Shown here piece by piece: positions 10,627 to 19,810 of a DNA stretch of 64,000 nt. The notes under the pieces are model-generated. The model was given only the letters and a program-made list of their open reading frames with translations. It did no database searches and was not told the origin of the DNA. The translations under genes were made by a program, and so were the position numbers. Every line of letters begins with the position of its first letter. The first letter of the stretch is position 1. The stretch covers positions 1,240,001 to 1,304,000 of the forward strand of contig NZ_CP010817.1 in assembly GCF_000833025.1 (NCBI RefSeq), written 5' to 3'. The stretch is from Myroides profundi (GTDB lineage Bacteria; Bacteroidota; Bacteroidia; Flavobacteriales; Flavobacteriaceae).

Positions 10627-12309
10627 TTACTTTTTGCCTTTTTTAGGCGCTTTGTTTTCTTGTTTTTTGCTGTCCTCTTCTAGCTTTTTAGATAGACCAG
10701 GTGTCGCTTTTATTGTTTCAGGGAGAATGTCTATAGGCTTGTTATAACCTTCTTTCATGTCTTCTCTTGCTTGTTCTCCTTTTTTCTCTTTATGTAGTTC
10801 CTCATCAGTGAATATATCTTCTAATGAGTTTATTTTTTCGTCTCCTCTGTATAAGAAATCCCTTAATAGACGAGCATTCTTAGGTAGTAACTTTTCAGGA
10901 TATAAGTCTCCTTTAGGATCTACATACTTCGTAGCCGTATTAATCTTACCTTCTAGGAAAGTAACATTGATATGACTGCAAATCCCTTTATCTATACCGA
11001 CTAGTTCGTTCTTATCATTATACATATAATAGATAAGCTCTGCATTTTTAATCAAGTCTAACTCATCTAGTTTATTCTCTTTAAATTTACCGTATAAGTT
11101 AACACCTTTTAATTGATTATAACCATCACCGATAGTATCTTTTTGAATCACGAAGGCATTTTCTAATACTTTTAGAGAGTCCATCTTCTGAGTCTCTGCA
11201 TTACTTAGTAGGTGAATAAAACGACCTGTAACTTGGCTATCTCCATTCCAGATAACAGGTTTACCTATCATTTGTGTTAGCCCCACTTTTTCACTCCAGT
11301 GAATAGAGTCAGCTTTACCACTCATACTATCACGTAGTATACGAGCATCGTTAAAGGCACGTATTACACGCTCTTTATCTTTTCCAGTCAGTAAGATACG
11401 TGGAGCATGCATATATACAGAATCTCCCTCTTGTGACTTCATACTAACTAAAGCTTTTTTAGTAACGAACATTGAGTCTTGAGCTTTGTATAACTCTGCG
11501 TAGTGTCCCGTTATTTTACTTTTGTTGATTGTATCTGTTATTCTAACGTTATTCGTTGCAGAAGCAAAATCTTTTAGTTTAGAATAATAGATAGAGTCTC
11601 CTTCTATTTTTCTTTTATCATACCAGATAAAAGAGTTTTTTACCATCTTACCTAAATCGTTTTTTACATCGTAAAAACCATTTTCTGTATAGATGTAATC
11701 TTCTTTGTTAGTTATTGTTGAAGGGCCAAATACATACGAGTGTTGTGGTACTTCATAAAAATCTAAGTGATTAGACTTGATCACTGTTCCTTTATCTGAA
11801 GTTACTTTTACAGCTGTGAAGAATTGGAATTTCTTTTCAGTAGTGTAGTAACGTCCTTTTTCACTTTCTAATACGCTACCCTTGTTGTGAATAGTGGCAT
11901 GACTATCATAGAATACAAGGTCTTTGAAACGATCATACTTTAAAGTATCTGTCTCTAAGGTAGAGTCTGGAGAAGTAAGTAGTACATCACCTTGTGCATA
12001 AGCAAAACCATTGATTCCATTATATTCAGCATAATGGCTATTCATCGTTAGGGTATCACCTTGTACAATGTGTACATTCCCAAAAAGCTTTAGGTAATTT
12101 TCTTTTTCGAAGAAGTACGCTTTATTACATGTCATATTCATACCGTCATGCTCAGCAGAGATATTTCCTGTTAAGATTACGGCATCTGGCAGTACCTCAT
12201 GATTGATATCAGAGTAGTCTGCGTGATGTATGATGATTTTTTTTTTGTTTTGACTAAAACCTAGTAATGCGAATAGTATAAAAAGTAAATAATACGGTAT
12301 TGTTCTCAA
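10627..12309 (-). CDS. OstA/LptA-like outer membrane biogenesis protein
   Basis: A 560-aa exported protein with a signal peptide (TIPYYLLFILFALLGFSQ) followed by repeated short beta-strand motifs typical of OstA/LptA-like folds: DAVILTGNISAEHDGMNMTC, LKLFGNVHIVQGDTLTMNSH, GFAYAQGDVLLTSPDSTLET. Such proteins form beta-jellyroll bridges that carry lipopolysaccharide across the periplasm. It is much longer than E. coli LptA (185 aa), as is usual in Bacteroidota, and has a Lys-rich C-terminal tail. The start is a TTG codon at 12307-12309; no in-frame ATG precedes the signal peptide, and a TAAATTTG promoter motif just upstream supports this choice. Confidence 0.82.
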   Translation of the reverse strand: MRTIPYYLLFILFALLGFSQNKKKIIIHHADYSDINHEVLPDAVILTGNISAEHDGMNMTCNKAYFFEKENYLKLFGNVHIVQGDTLTMNSHYAEYNGINGFAYAQGDVLLTSPDSTLETDTLKYDRFKDLVFYDSHATIHNKGSVLESEKGRYYTTEKKFQFFTAVKVTSDKGTVIKSNHLDFYEVPQHSYVFGPSTITNKEDYIYTENGFYDVKNDLGKMVKNSFIWYDKRKIEGDSIYYSKLKDFASATNNVRITDTINKSKITGHYAELYKAQDSMFVTKKALVSMKSQEGDSVYMHAPRILLTGKDKERVIRAFNDARILRDSMSGKADSIHWSEKVGLTQMIGKPVIWNGDSQVTGRFIHLLSNAETQKMDSLKVLENAFVIQKDTIGDGYNQLKGVNLYGKFKENKLDELDLIKNAELIYYMYNDKNELVGIDKGICSHINVTFLEGKINTATKYVDPKGDLYPEKLLPKNARLLRDFLYRGDEKINSLEDIFTDEELHKEKKGEQAREDMKEGYNKPIDILPETIKATPGLSKKLEEDSKKQENKAPKKGKK

Positions 12310-12325
12310 GTCACTATATTTTTTT

Positions 12326-12333
12326 CAAATTTA
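12326..12333 (-). promoter_or_regulatory. -7 promoter element for the OstA-like operon
   Basis: The minus strand reads TAAATTTG about 17 bp before the TTG start, predicting a very short 5' UTR. It supports the TTG start. A TTTG lies about 15 bp further upstream, shorter than the ideal spacing. Confidence 0.5.
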
Positions 12334-12398
12334 AGTAAAAAATGCGTACAAAGATTTTAGTTAAGAAGAATTTATAAACAGGGTAGGAGAAGGGCAAA

Positions 12399-12426
12399 AA
12401 AAAACACTTCCTAAGAAGTGTTTTTT
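12399..12426 (-). terminator. Terminator after purA
   Basis: Perfect 12-bp arms AAAAAACACTTC / GAAGTGTTTTTT with a CTAA loop, 8 bp past the purA stop codon, with a T-run on the minus strand. Confidence 0.9.
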
Positions 12427-12433
12427 AAGTATC

Positions 12434-13732
<1,299 letters not shown>

Positions 13733-14203
13733 TTAGTTGTTGTTTTCCACTTGTTCTTCCTCTTCTACTGTTTTTCTATTTCCATAGAAGTATAGAGAAT
13801 GATTGTGGATGTCTATATTAAAGATTTCTTCAATTGTCTTTTTAATAGTCTGTATACGAGGATCACAAAACTCGATTACTTCTCCTGTATCAGTTAAAAT
13901 AATGTGATCATGTTGTTTATCGAAATATGACTTCTCATAATGCGCTTGGTTTTGACCAAATTGGTGTCTTCTTACAAGCCCACATTCTAAAAGAATTTCA
14001 ATAGTATTGTAAAGCGTTGCTCTACTTACACGATAATTTTTATTCTTCATTTTGATATAAAGAGACTCTATATCAAAGTGCTCTTCGCTATCATATATTT
14101 CTTGAAGAATAGCATATCTCTCAGGTGTTTTACGATGTCCTCTCTCTTCTAAAAACTTCGTGAACACATTTTTTACGATTTCTTGATTTTTTTCACTTCC
14201 CAT
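13733..14203 (-). CDS. Fur-family transcriptional regulator
   Basis: Winged-helix metalloregulator; the family usually represses iron, zinc or peroxide-stress genes. The open frame extends to 14263, but I place the start at the ATG at 14201-14203 ([20 protein letters not shown]) because a TATATTTG promoter motif lies between the two candidates; this gives 156 aa. Seen: the DNA-binding part with [20 protein letters not shown] and the metal-site HDH in KQHDHIIL. Both Cys pairs of the structural zinc site are missing: the E. coli ICLDCG position reads IILTDTG, and the C-terminal Cys pair is replaced by an acidic tail. The metal it senses is therefore uncertain. Confidence 0.9.
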   Translation of the reverse strand: MGSEKNQEIVKNVFTKFLEERGHRKTPERYAILQEIYDSEEHFDIESLYIKMKNKNYRVSRATLYNTIEILLECGLVRRHQFGQNQAHYEKSYFDKQHDHIILTDTGEVIEFCDPRIQTIKKTIEEIFNIDIHNHSLYFYGNRKTVEEEEQVENNN

Positions 14204-14223
14204 ATTCAAAAATATCTTAGTTG

Positions 14224-14231
14224 CAAATATA
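14224..14231 (-). promoter_or_regulatory. -7 promoter element for fur-purA
   Basis: The minus strand reads TATATTTG about 20 bp upstream of the ATG at 14203. Any transcript starting here would exclude the farther upstream ATG, which decides the start of the Fur-family gene. Confidence 0.55.
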
Positions 14232-14300
14232 GAGCTATTTTCGTTTGAATTATAATAAATCAAATAAGGTTAGTCTATATGCGAATAAATTATAATTATT

Positions 14301-16517
14301 TTATGATGGATTTACACGTGTTACTTTTTCTATTCCCTCGATTTTCTTAAGGTTACCCATCATTTTTTTCAGTACATCATTGTTCGGAACGATCACTGTG
14401 ATAGATCCTTTAAATATTCCAGCATTTTCACTTAATGAGATACTGCGAATATTGATGACTTTACTTTCTATGATAATCTTCGTAATCTCAGTAGTTAGAC
14501 CAGCAGAATCAAGACCTGTAATATTGATAGTCGCTTCGAAGTTCATCGCTTCCTTAGAATCTACCCAATGTGCTTGGATGATTCTATAAGCATAATTAGA
14601 TCGCATACTGATTGCGTTAGGACAGTCAGTCTTATGTACTTTTATTCCTTCATTTATCGTTACGAATCCGAATGCATCATCACCTGGTATAGGGTTACAA
14701 CAAGTAGCTAGCTTGTAATCTAACTTCTCATTGTCTTTACCGAATACAAGTAAATCACCTGTTTTATTAGCAGCTGTATCTGTGATAGCTGGGATAGAAG
14801 GTGCTCTTTTTATCGTCTTTTTAAAGAAGCTAAATAAAGAGTTGTTTCTATTAGCAGCATATTCTTTTAACTGAACGTTATCAATGACACCAGCCCCAAT
14901 TCTATAGAATAAATCTTGACTTGTTTTTAGCTTAAAATAAGCTACCATCTCATTGACCGTTTTTTCGTCTAGATTTACCTTCAGATGTTTTAGCTTGCGC
15001 TGTAGTTGTTCTTTACCATCTTCTGCTATACGCTTCGTATCTTCATTTAATGAACTTTTAATCTTGTTTTTAGCACGAGTCGTAGTTACATAATCTAGCC
15101 AACTTACGCTAGGTTTTTTGTTTTCTGATGTGATTACTTCTACTTGATCACCACTGGCAAGGACGTGATTTAGTGGTACTAGTCTACCATTGACACGAGT
15201 ACCTCTAGTACGCAAACCTACCTCTGAGTGTATCGCAAAGGCAAAGTCAAGGGCTGTAGCTCCTTTAGGTAGAGATTTAATTTCTCCTTTAGGAGTAAAG
15301 ATGTAAATCTCTTTAGCATATAAACTCAGCTTAAAGTCTTCTACAAAATCTACAGCATCTGCTTCCGCATTTTCTAATGCTTCTTTCAGTTGATTAAGCC
15401 ATCTGTCTAAACTGTTTTCTTCTGTGATACCTTGTTTATACTTATAGTGAGCAGCATACCCTTTCTCCGCTATTTCGTCCATACGCTCACTACGTATCTG
15501 TATCTCTATCCATCTTCCCTTAGGTCCCATCACTGTGATGTGTAGTGCCTCATATCCAGTAGATTTTGGAGCTGATATCCAGTCTCTAAGTCTGTTCGGG
15601 CTAGGGCGGAAGTGGTCTGTCACAATAGAATAAATCTTCCATGCGATAAACTTCTCATCGTGAGGAGTAGATTTATAAATGATACGCAACGCAAATTTAT
15701 CGTACACCTCATCAAAGGTTACGTTCTGAGCCTTCATTTTACGACGGATAGAGTAGATAGATTTCGGTCTACCTTTCATAGAGTATTCTACTTGCTCTTC
15801 GTCTAATGACTTTTTAAGTATATCACTTACGGTCTGTATATACTGATCTTGTTCTTCCTTGCTTTCTTTCATTCTGTTAAGAATGTCTTGATATACGCGA
15901 GGTTCAGTATATTTTAATCCTAAGTCTTCTAGTTTAGTTTTGATGTTAAATAGCCCTAGTCTATGTGCTAGTGGCGCATAGATATACAGTGTCTCAGACG
16001 CTATTTTGGCCTGTTTATAATCTACCATGCTTTCCATAGTCTGCATATTGTGCAAACGGTCAGCTATCTTAATTAAGATTACACGTACATCATCATTTAA
16101 GGTCAAAAGCATCTTGCGGTAGTTCTCCGCTTGCATAGAAATATGAGGATCTGGTTCTAACAGCGCCATTTTTGTCAATCCTTCAACAATTTTGGCAATT
16201 TTAGGATTAAACCATTCTTCTATTTGCTCTACTGTAATATCCGTATCTTCTACTACATCATGCATTAAAGCAGCTGCAATAGAAGTAGGGCCTAACCCAA
16301 TCTCTGAAGCAACAATTTTGGCTACAGCAATTGGGTGGAAAATATAAGCTTCTCCAGATTTTCTTCTTTGGTCTTTATGAGCTTCAACCGCTACATCAAA
16401 TGCTTTACGGATTAATTTTTTATCATCCTCAGATAAGGTCTGATAACTTATTTTTAAAAGCTCTTTGTATTCTTTAGCAATTGCTTTGTTTTCTAAATCA
16501 ATTTCTTCCTCTGTCAT
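14301..16517 (-). CDS. Bifunctional (p)ppGpp synthetase/hydrolase (RelA/SpoT family)
   Basis: Makes and degrades the stringent-response alarmone (p)ppGpp. The protein is 738 aa, normal for long RSH enzymes. Domains in order: an HD hydrolase with His61 and an intact HDVVED (86-91), so hydrolysis should be active; a synthetase with RPKSIYSIRRKM and DWISAPKSTGYEALHI; a TGS domain starting near YIFTPKGEIKSLPKGA (about 405-465); a conserved CCNPIPGD stretch; and a C-terminal ACT domain (about 660-735). It is the first gene of a likely rel - fur - purA transcription unit, although fur has its own promoter motif. Confidence 0.95.
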   Translation of the reverse strand: MTEEEIDLENKAIAKEYKELLKISYQTLSEDDKKLIRKAFDVAVEAHKDQRRKSGEAYIFHPIAVAKIVASEIGLGPTSIAAALMHDVVEDTDITVEQIEEWFNPKIAKIVEGLTKMALLEPDPHISMQAENYRKMLLTLNDDVRVILIKIADRLHNMQTMESMVDYKQAKIASETLYIYAPLAHRLGLFNIKTKLEDLGLKYTEPRVYQDILNRMKESKEEQDQYIQTVSDILKKSLDEEQVEYSMKGRPKSIYSIRRKMKAQNVTFDEVYDKFALRIIYKSTPHDEKFIAWKIYSIVTDHFRPSPNRLRDWISAPKSTGYEALHITVMGPKGRWIEIQIRSERMDEIAEKGYAAHYKYKQGITEENSLDRWLNQLKEALENAEADAVDFVEDFKLSLYAKEIYIFTPKGEIKSLPKGATALDFAFAIHSEVGLRTRGTRVNGRLVPLNHVLASGDQVEVITSENKKPSVSWLDYVTTTRAKNKIKSSLNEDTKRIAEDGKEQLQRKLKHLKVNLDEKTVNEMVAYFKLKTSQDLFYRIGAGVIDNVQLKEYAANRNNSLFSFFKKTIKRAPSIPAITDTAANKTGDLLVFGKDNEKLDYKLATCCNPIPGDDAFGFVTINEGIKVHKTDCPNAISMRSNYAYRIIQAHWVDSKEAMNFEATINITGLDSAGLTTEITKIIIESKVINIRSISLSENAGIFKGSITVIVPNNDVLKKMMGNLKKIEGIEKVTRVNPS

Positions 16518-17084
16518 ATATAATTCGCAACTTTTTTATCTAAAATAGTGTTCATTAAATATAGTGAAAAAACAGTTAGGTAGGAGCTATGATTTGTTAA
16601 AAAAATAGAGATTTATTATTCAGTGTTAATTACTACACCTTGTTTGTTGTCAGTTAATTAGGATGTATATTTGAATTTGTATAAGAATTAAGGAATTAAA
16701 TAATACAGTCTAAGATGGTAAAATATCAACTGCTAAAGGTAAATTGATAAAATGTATCCTTACAAAAGAGATAGATTCCGAATGATACTGTGTAATTCTT
16801 AAGAATAATCTAGTGAATCCCTTTTACTACTCTTAATGTCTAGGTCTGATCTCATTCGAAATGTGTAAGTAGTAATAAAGATATGAATCCATATTCAGTC
16901 CGTTATTTTAATCAAAATAACGGACTCACTACGGACTCATAACGGACACAGTACGGACTTATACCAAATCAATCTAATACCATTCAGCTAGAAAACTAGA
17001 GTAGTTTAGGATAATTAGGTAATCTGAAATATCTTATGAGTCATTAATTAGAAGTTCTAGAGAGCAATAGAATGAAAATAGAAT
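16518..17084. other. Gene-free intergenic region with a dispersed repeat
   Basis: This 567-bp stretch has no credible reading frame. It must hold the rel promoter at its left end (the TATATTTA near 16560, minus strand, is one mismatch from consensus). Copy A of the 76-bp GTCCGT repeat lies at 16885-16960. The rest is AT-rich sequence in which I see nothing further. Confidence 0.6.
16885..16960 (-). repeat. Dispersed 76-bp GTCCGT repeat, copy A
   Basis: Read on the minus strand, four GTCCGT hexamers recur at exact 11-bp steps (GTCCGTACTGT, GTCCGTTATGA, GTCCGTAGTGA, GTCCGTTATTT), followed by an inverted ACGGAC. The last hexamer and the inverted one form a perfect 12-bp stem (arms 16898-16909 and 16914-16925, 4-nt loop). 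It aligns without gaps over 76 bp to the copy at 40507-40582. No T-run follows, so it is not a standard terminator. Confidence 0.85.
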
Positions 17085-17876
17085 CTATTTTCCCATTGCT
17101 CTTCTTCTTTCTGCTACTTCTGACATGTAGTTTTCTATATAGGGAAGGACTTTTTCTAAAGTTGGAATCCCATCGAATGTCTGCGCTTTTCTACCAAAGT
17201 AACCTCTTAGTTCACTCTGTACTTTTCCATCTTTATTCACTATAGAGACAGTGTTGTCCACACTGGCTGTACCTTCGAGTATTAAAGCAAATTGATATAA
17301 CTTCTGAGAGCAATATTGAGTATGTTCTATCAGTACATCTATAGGTAGCGTATTTTTAGTAATCTGAGTAGTTAACCCATGGGCTTGATGTAAAGTTGCT
17401 TCTTCAGTTGGTAAGTTTAAGAAGGGATGACCTACTTGTAGAGGTTGGTTCATTAAAGATTTAGTGTCCTTTTCCCACCAAAAACCTCTTGCGATAACTT
17501 CAACAAATTGGTCGTGAAACTTAAAGATATAATGCTTAAAGTCGGTAAGCATATCTTCTACATCACCACCGAATTCATAAGCTCTTCCATAATGACTTTT
17601 TTCATACCTATATCGTTCCATCTGCCATTTAGAATGCTGTACTACATAGACCCAAGGCACTTCCTTATCTTCTGTCCAGTCATCTGGATAGGGAAGATAT
17701 TCTCCACGACATACTCGTATCGCATCTAGATTACTAAATGTGATACGTCCGTATTGCTCATCTTCTGTGTTAAAGTAGATACCTGTAAGTTCGTCATCAT
17801 ACAGTACAGTAGGTGATAATACATAATCTGCCTCTATCGGTACTGTGATACCTAGTGCATAGTCAGTTTGATTCAT
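17085..17876 (-). CDS. Hypothetical protein of unknown family
   Basis: A 263-aa soluble protein without signal peptide or membrane helix. I do not recognise it. It is rich in Tyr, Trp and acidic residues (for example EYLPYPDDWTEDKEVPWVYV and FHDQFVEVIARGFWWEKD) and reads as a mixed alpha/beta fold. The reading frame is intact and the composition resembles neighbouring genes. It starts 5 bp after the GNAT gene stop on the same strand, so the two are almost certainly co-transcribed. No function is proposed. Confidence 0.75.
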   Translation of the reverse strand: MNQTDYALGITVPIEADYVLSPTVLYDDELTGIYFNTEDEQYGRITFSNLDAIRVCRGEYLPYPDDWTEDKEVPWVYVVQHSKWQMERYRYEKSHYGRAYEFGGDVEDMLTDFKHYIFKFHDQFVEVIARGFWWEKDTKSLMNQPLQVGHPFLNLPTEEATLHQAHGLTTQITKNTLPIDVLIEHTQYCSQKLYQFALILEGTASVDNTVSIVNKDGKVQSELRGYFGRKAQTFDGIPTLEKVLPYIENYMSEVAERRRAMGK

Positions 17877-17881
17877 TTATT

Positions 17882-18355
17882 TTATGCTTTGTCGTCAAGG
17901 CGCATACGCATAGAGATATTAAAGGTCTCGAACCCTTCTCTTAGGTATAGGTCTATTGCTTTATTATTTTGAGAGAGAACACTTAGTTCGAAGTAGTCTA
18001 CCTTATTTTGAACTCCCCATTCTTTGACAGTTTGGATTAGCTTCTTTCCATAGCCTTTTCCGCGACTATCAGGGTTAACAACTAAATCCATTAGGTAAAC
18101 TAAACGTTGCTGTACAAAGCAGTTATAGGGTGGTGCACTCTGTAACTGTGCTATAGCAAAACCTTGAACTTCCTTATCGTCTTCTGCTACAAAAATAATA
18201 AAATCATTTTCTCCTTTGATAACACTTTCTATAAAAGCAGTGTCTTGCTGTGCTACCTTCATATAGGCAGGCTCTAATGCTGCCATTCCGTCAAAGAGAG
18301 TACTGTATAGTTTATGTATCGCAGGGATGTCGTCTAAGTGTGCTTTTCTAATCAT
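17882..18355 (-). CDS. GNAT-family N-acetyltransferase
   Basis: A 157-aa acetyl-CoA-dependent acetyltransferase, one complete GNAT domain. The acetyl-CoA pyrophosphate loop is SRGKGYGKKL (residues 97-106), after a beta strand LMDLVVNPD, with the C-terminal NNKAIDLYLREGFE motif. The acceptor substrate is unknown. It is a paralogue of the gene at 28594-29058, sharing an xxPPYxCFVQxR segment and a KVDYxELxV strand. It leads a two-gene unit with the downstream hypothetical protein. Confidence 0.88.
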   Translation of the reverse strand: MIRKAHLDDIPAIHKLYSTLFDGMAALEPAYMKVAQQDTAFIESVIKGENDFIIFVAEDDKEVQGFAIAQLQSAPPYNCFVQQRLVYLMDLVVNPDSRGKGYGKKLIQTVKEWGVQNKVDYFELSVLSQNNKAIDLYLREGFETFNISMRMRLDDKA

Positions 18356-18598
18356 GGGTTATAGTATTAAATGACTAAAATAAGAGATTTAAAGATAAGA
18401 AAGGGAACAAGGAAAGGTTTTTATATGAAAGGAGTTGGTAGTATAGATTAGTTTTTTATCTTACTGATTAGTTGACCATAGTACTACCTTAATATTTATA
18501 TTCTTCTATGTGTTTATTGACACATTGGAGGTGTGTTTTTTATAATCTGATTTATAGAGAGAGTAGCTTATTAAGAAGTTAATAACTTATACTATGAG

Positions 18599-19234
18599 TT
18601 AGTCCACAAAATCTTTTAAATCTTCTTTTATAAACTCCCAATAATTACCTTTTAAACAAATAGGATCAAAGTCATCATCAGCATGTGTAAAGTCACTAAA
18701 ATTTGCTTTTATTATTTCTGCTTCATGGTTATATGGATATCTTAATAGATGTAACATAAGCATTTGTTTAAAAGAATACTGGTTGATAAAATGATGTAAA
18801 TCCCAAAAGTCTTTTTTACGACCACCACGTTGTACAACATCGACTTTCATAGCTATTATTTCATCTATAGTAGCTATTCTAATATCGTCAATTACCATAG
18901 GTGACTGAATAAAGGTATCTGTATAATAAATATCTAGTTTTACAGAATTAGTTTTAGAGTTTCCTACATTATAGCTTTTGCCGATAGAAGGGGGAAGATT
19001 AGAGAAGTGAGTACAATATGGGAAAGTGTTTTGTAGAAAAGTGTCTATTTAATCAAAATCAACAGTACTATAGGGGTTATCTGTGAATAGGTCAATGTCT
19101 ATAGACATACGATGCCCAACTTGTAAACTTAATGCCGTACCACCCACTAACCTAAAATCTTTAAAAAGAGGGTGCTTCATAAGTATTGAGAGGACTTCTT
19201 TTAGCGTATTCGTGATAGTGTTATAGTAAAGCAT
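18599..19234 (-). pseudogene. AbiEii/AbiGii-like nucleotidyltransferase toxin, interrupted by an in-frame stop
   Basis: In one continuous frame this region encodes a 211-position AbiEii-like nucleotidyltransferase toxin, broken only by a TAA at codon 62 (19049-19051). Before the stop: the nucleotidyltransferase signature FRLVGGTALSLQVGHR and the catalytic pair Asp46/Asp48 in SIDIDLF. After it, the same frame resumes with IDTFLQNTFPYC and runs unbroken to GGRKKDFWDLHHFI and a natural stop at 18599. There is no frameshift. Family members transfer nucleotides to tRNA or related targets and are held in check by the upstream antitoxin. It is probably a recent loss-of-function mutation; a sequencing error or read-through is possible. 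A fragment could restart at the ATG at 18896-18898. Confidence 0.85.
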
Positions 19235-19240
19235 CTGATT

Positions 19241-19732
19241 TTAAAGTCTATTTATCTTAGGTGAATACTGTAAGCTATTGTCGGCAGATCTTAATACTTC
19301 ATTTACCTTATCTTCCCCATAAAAGCGTACTATTTCTTCTTTATCAGTTTCGTTTCCTCTTTCAAAAATGCGTAGGATTACAGACTTATATTGTTTTGTC
19401 CAATTAATTTTATTGATATCTGTATCCCAAAATAGAGCAGGGGTTAATAGTGATATATTTGGTTTAGTAGCTTCTGTTTCTTTTACTTTAGCGATATCAT
19501 AGTAAACTTGTAAAATAGAGAAAGTACCTTCTTCTATTCCTAATTCTCGCTCTACTTTAAGCGCTAATGGAATAGGCATAGCTCTTTTTCCTTTTGTGAT
19601 TGCATTGAAGGTTTGAGGATGTTCATCAAGTAATAAGGCAAGAGGTCTCTGCTTAATAGAACGTTTCTTTAATTCTCTATCAAGTATAATGCCTGGATGA
19701 ATACCTTTATATTGTTCATATATCTTTTTCAT
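19241..19732 (-). CDS. XRE-family HTH antitoxin with C-terminal DUF6922-like domain
   Basis: A 163-aa protein with an N-terminal helix-turn-helix (about residues 12-75, HPGIILDRELKKRSIKQRPL ... TFNAITKGKRAMP) and a C-terminal ALFWDTDINKINW...ILRIFERGNETDKEE (99-131) that looks like DUF6922, a short domain found with AbiEii-type toxins in Bacteroidota. It ends 6 bp before the toxin gene. The expected role is to bind the operon promoter and neutralise the toxin; here it may be an orphan antitoxin because the toxin is interrupted. The domain name is from memory of the family pattern. Confidence 0.85.
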   Translation of the reverse strand: MKKIYEQYKGIHPGIILDRELKKRSIKQRPLALLLDEHPQTFNAITKGKRAMPIPLALKVERELGIEEGTFSILQVYYDIAKVKETEATKPNISLLTPALFWDTDINKINWTKQYKSVILRIFERGNETDKEEIVRFYGEDKVNEVLRSADNSLQYSPKINRL

Positions 19733-19735
19733 ACC

Positions 19736-19755
19736 ACAAATGTAAGCAAATTTGT
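19736..19755 (-). promoter_or_regulatory. Candidate antitoxin promoter/operator
   Basis: Inverted repeat ACAAAT-N8-ATTTGT overlaps a minus-strand TACATTTG (19744-19737), a match to TAnnTTTG. It lies 4 bp upstream of the antitoxin ATG, so transcription from it would give an almost leaderless mRNA. The placement fits autorepression by the HTH antitoxin. Confidence 0.4.
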
Positions 19756-19810
19756 TTGTATAAATGTATTCAATGTATTGGTATTCAGAGTTTTTTTAGT
19801 GTTTTGTATG

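Noticed and set aside
14204-14263. A 20-codon N-terminal extension of the Fur-family gene
   Set aside because: A full TATATTTG promoter motif lies inside it, and Fur homology begins after the later ATG.
16898-16960. The GTCCGT units as a CRISPR array
   Set aside because: Repeats are 6 bp with 5-bp spacers, far below CRISPR sizes, and no cas genes are present.
18599-18898. The toxin C-terminal fragment as an independent gene
   Set aside because: It continues in frame with the toxin N-terminus across one stop codon; homology-like features span the break.
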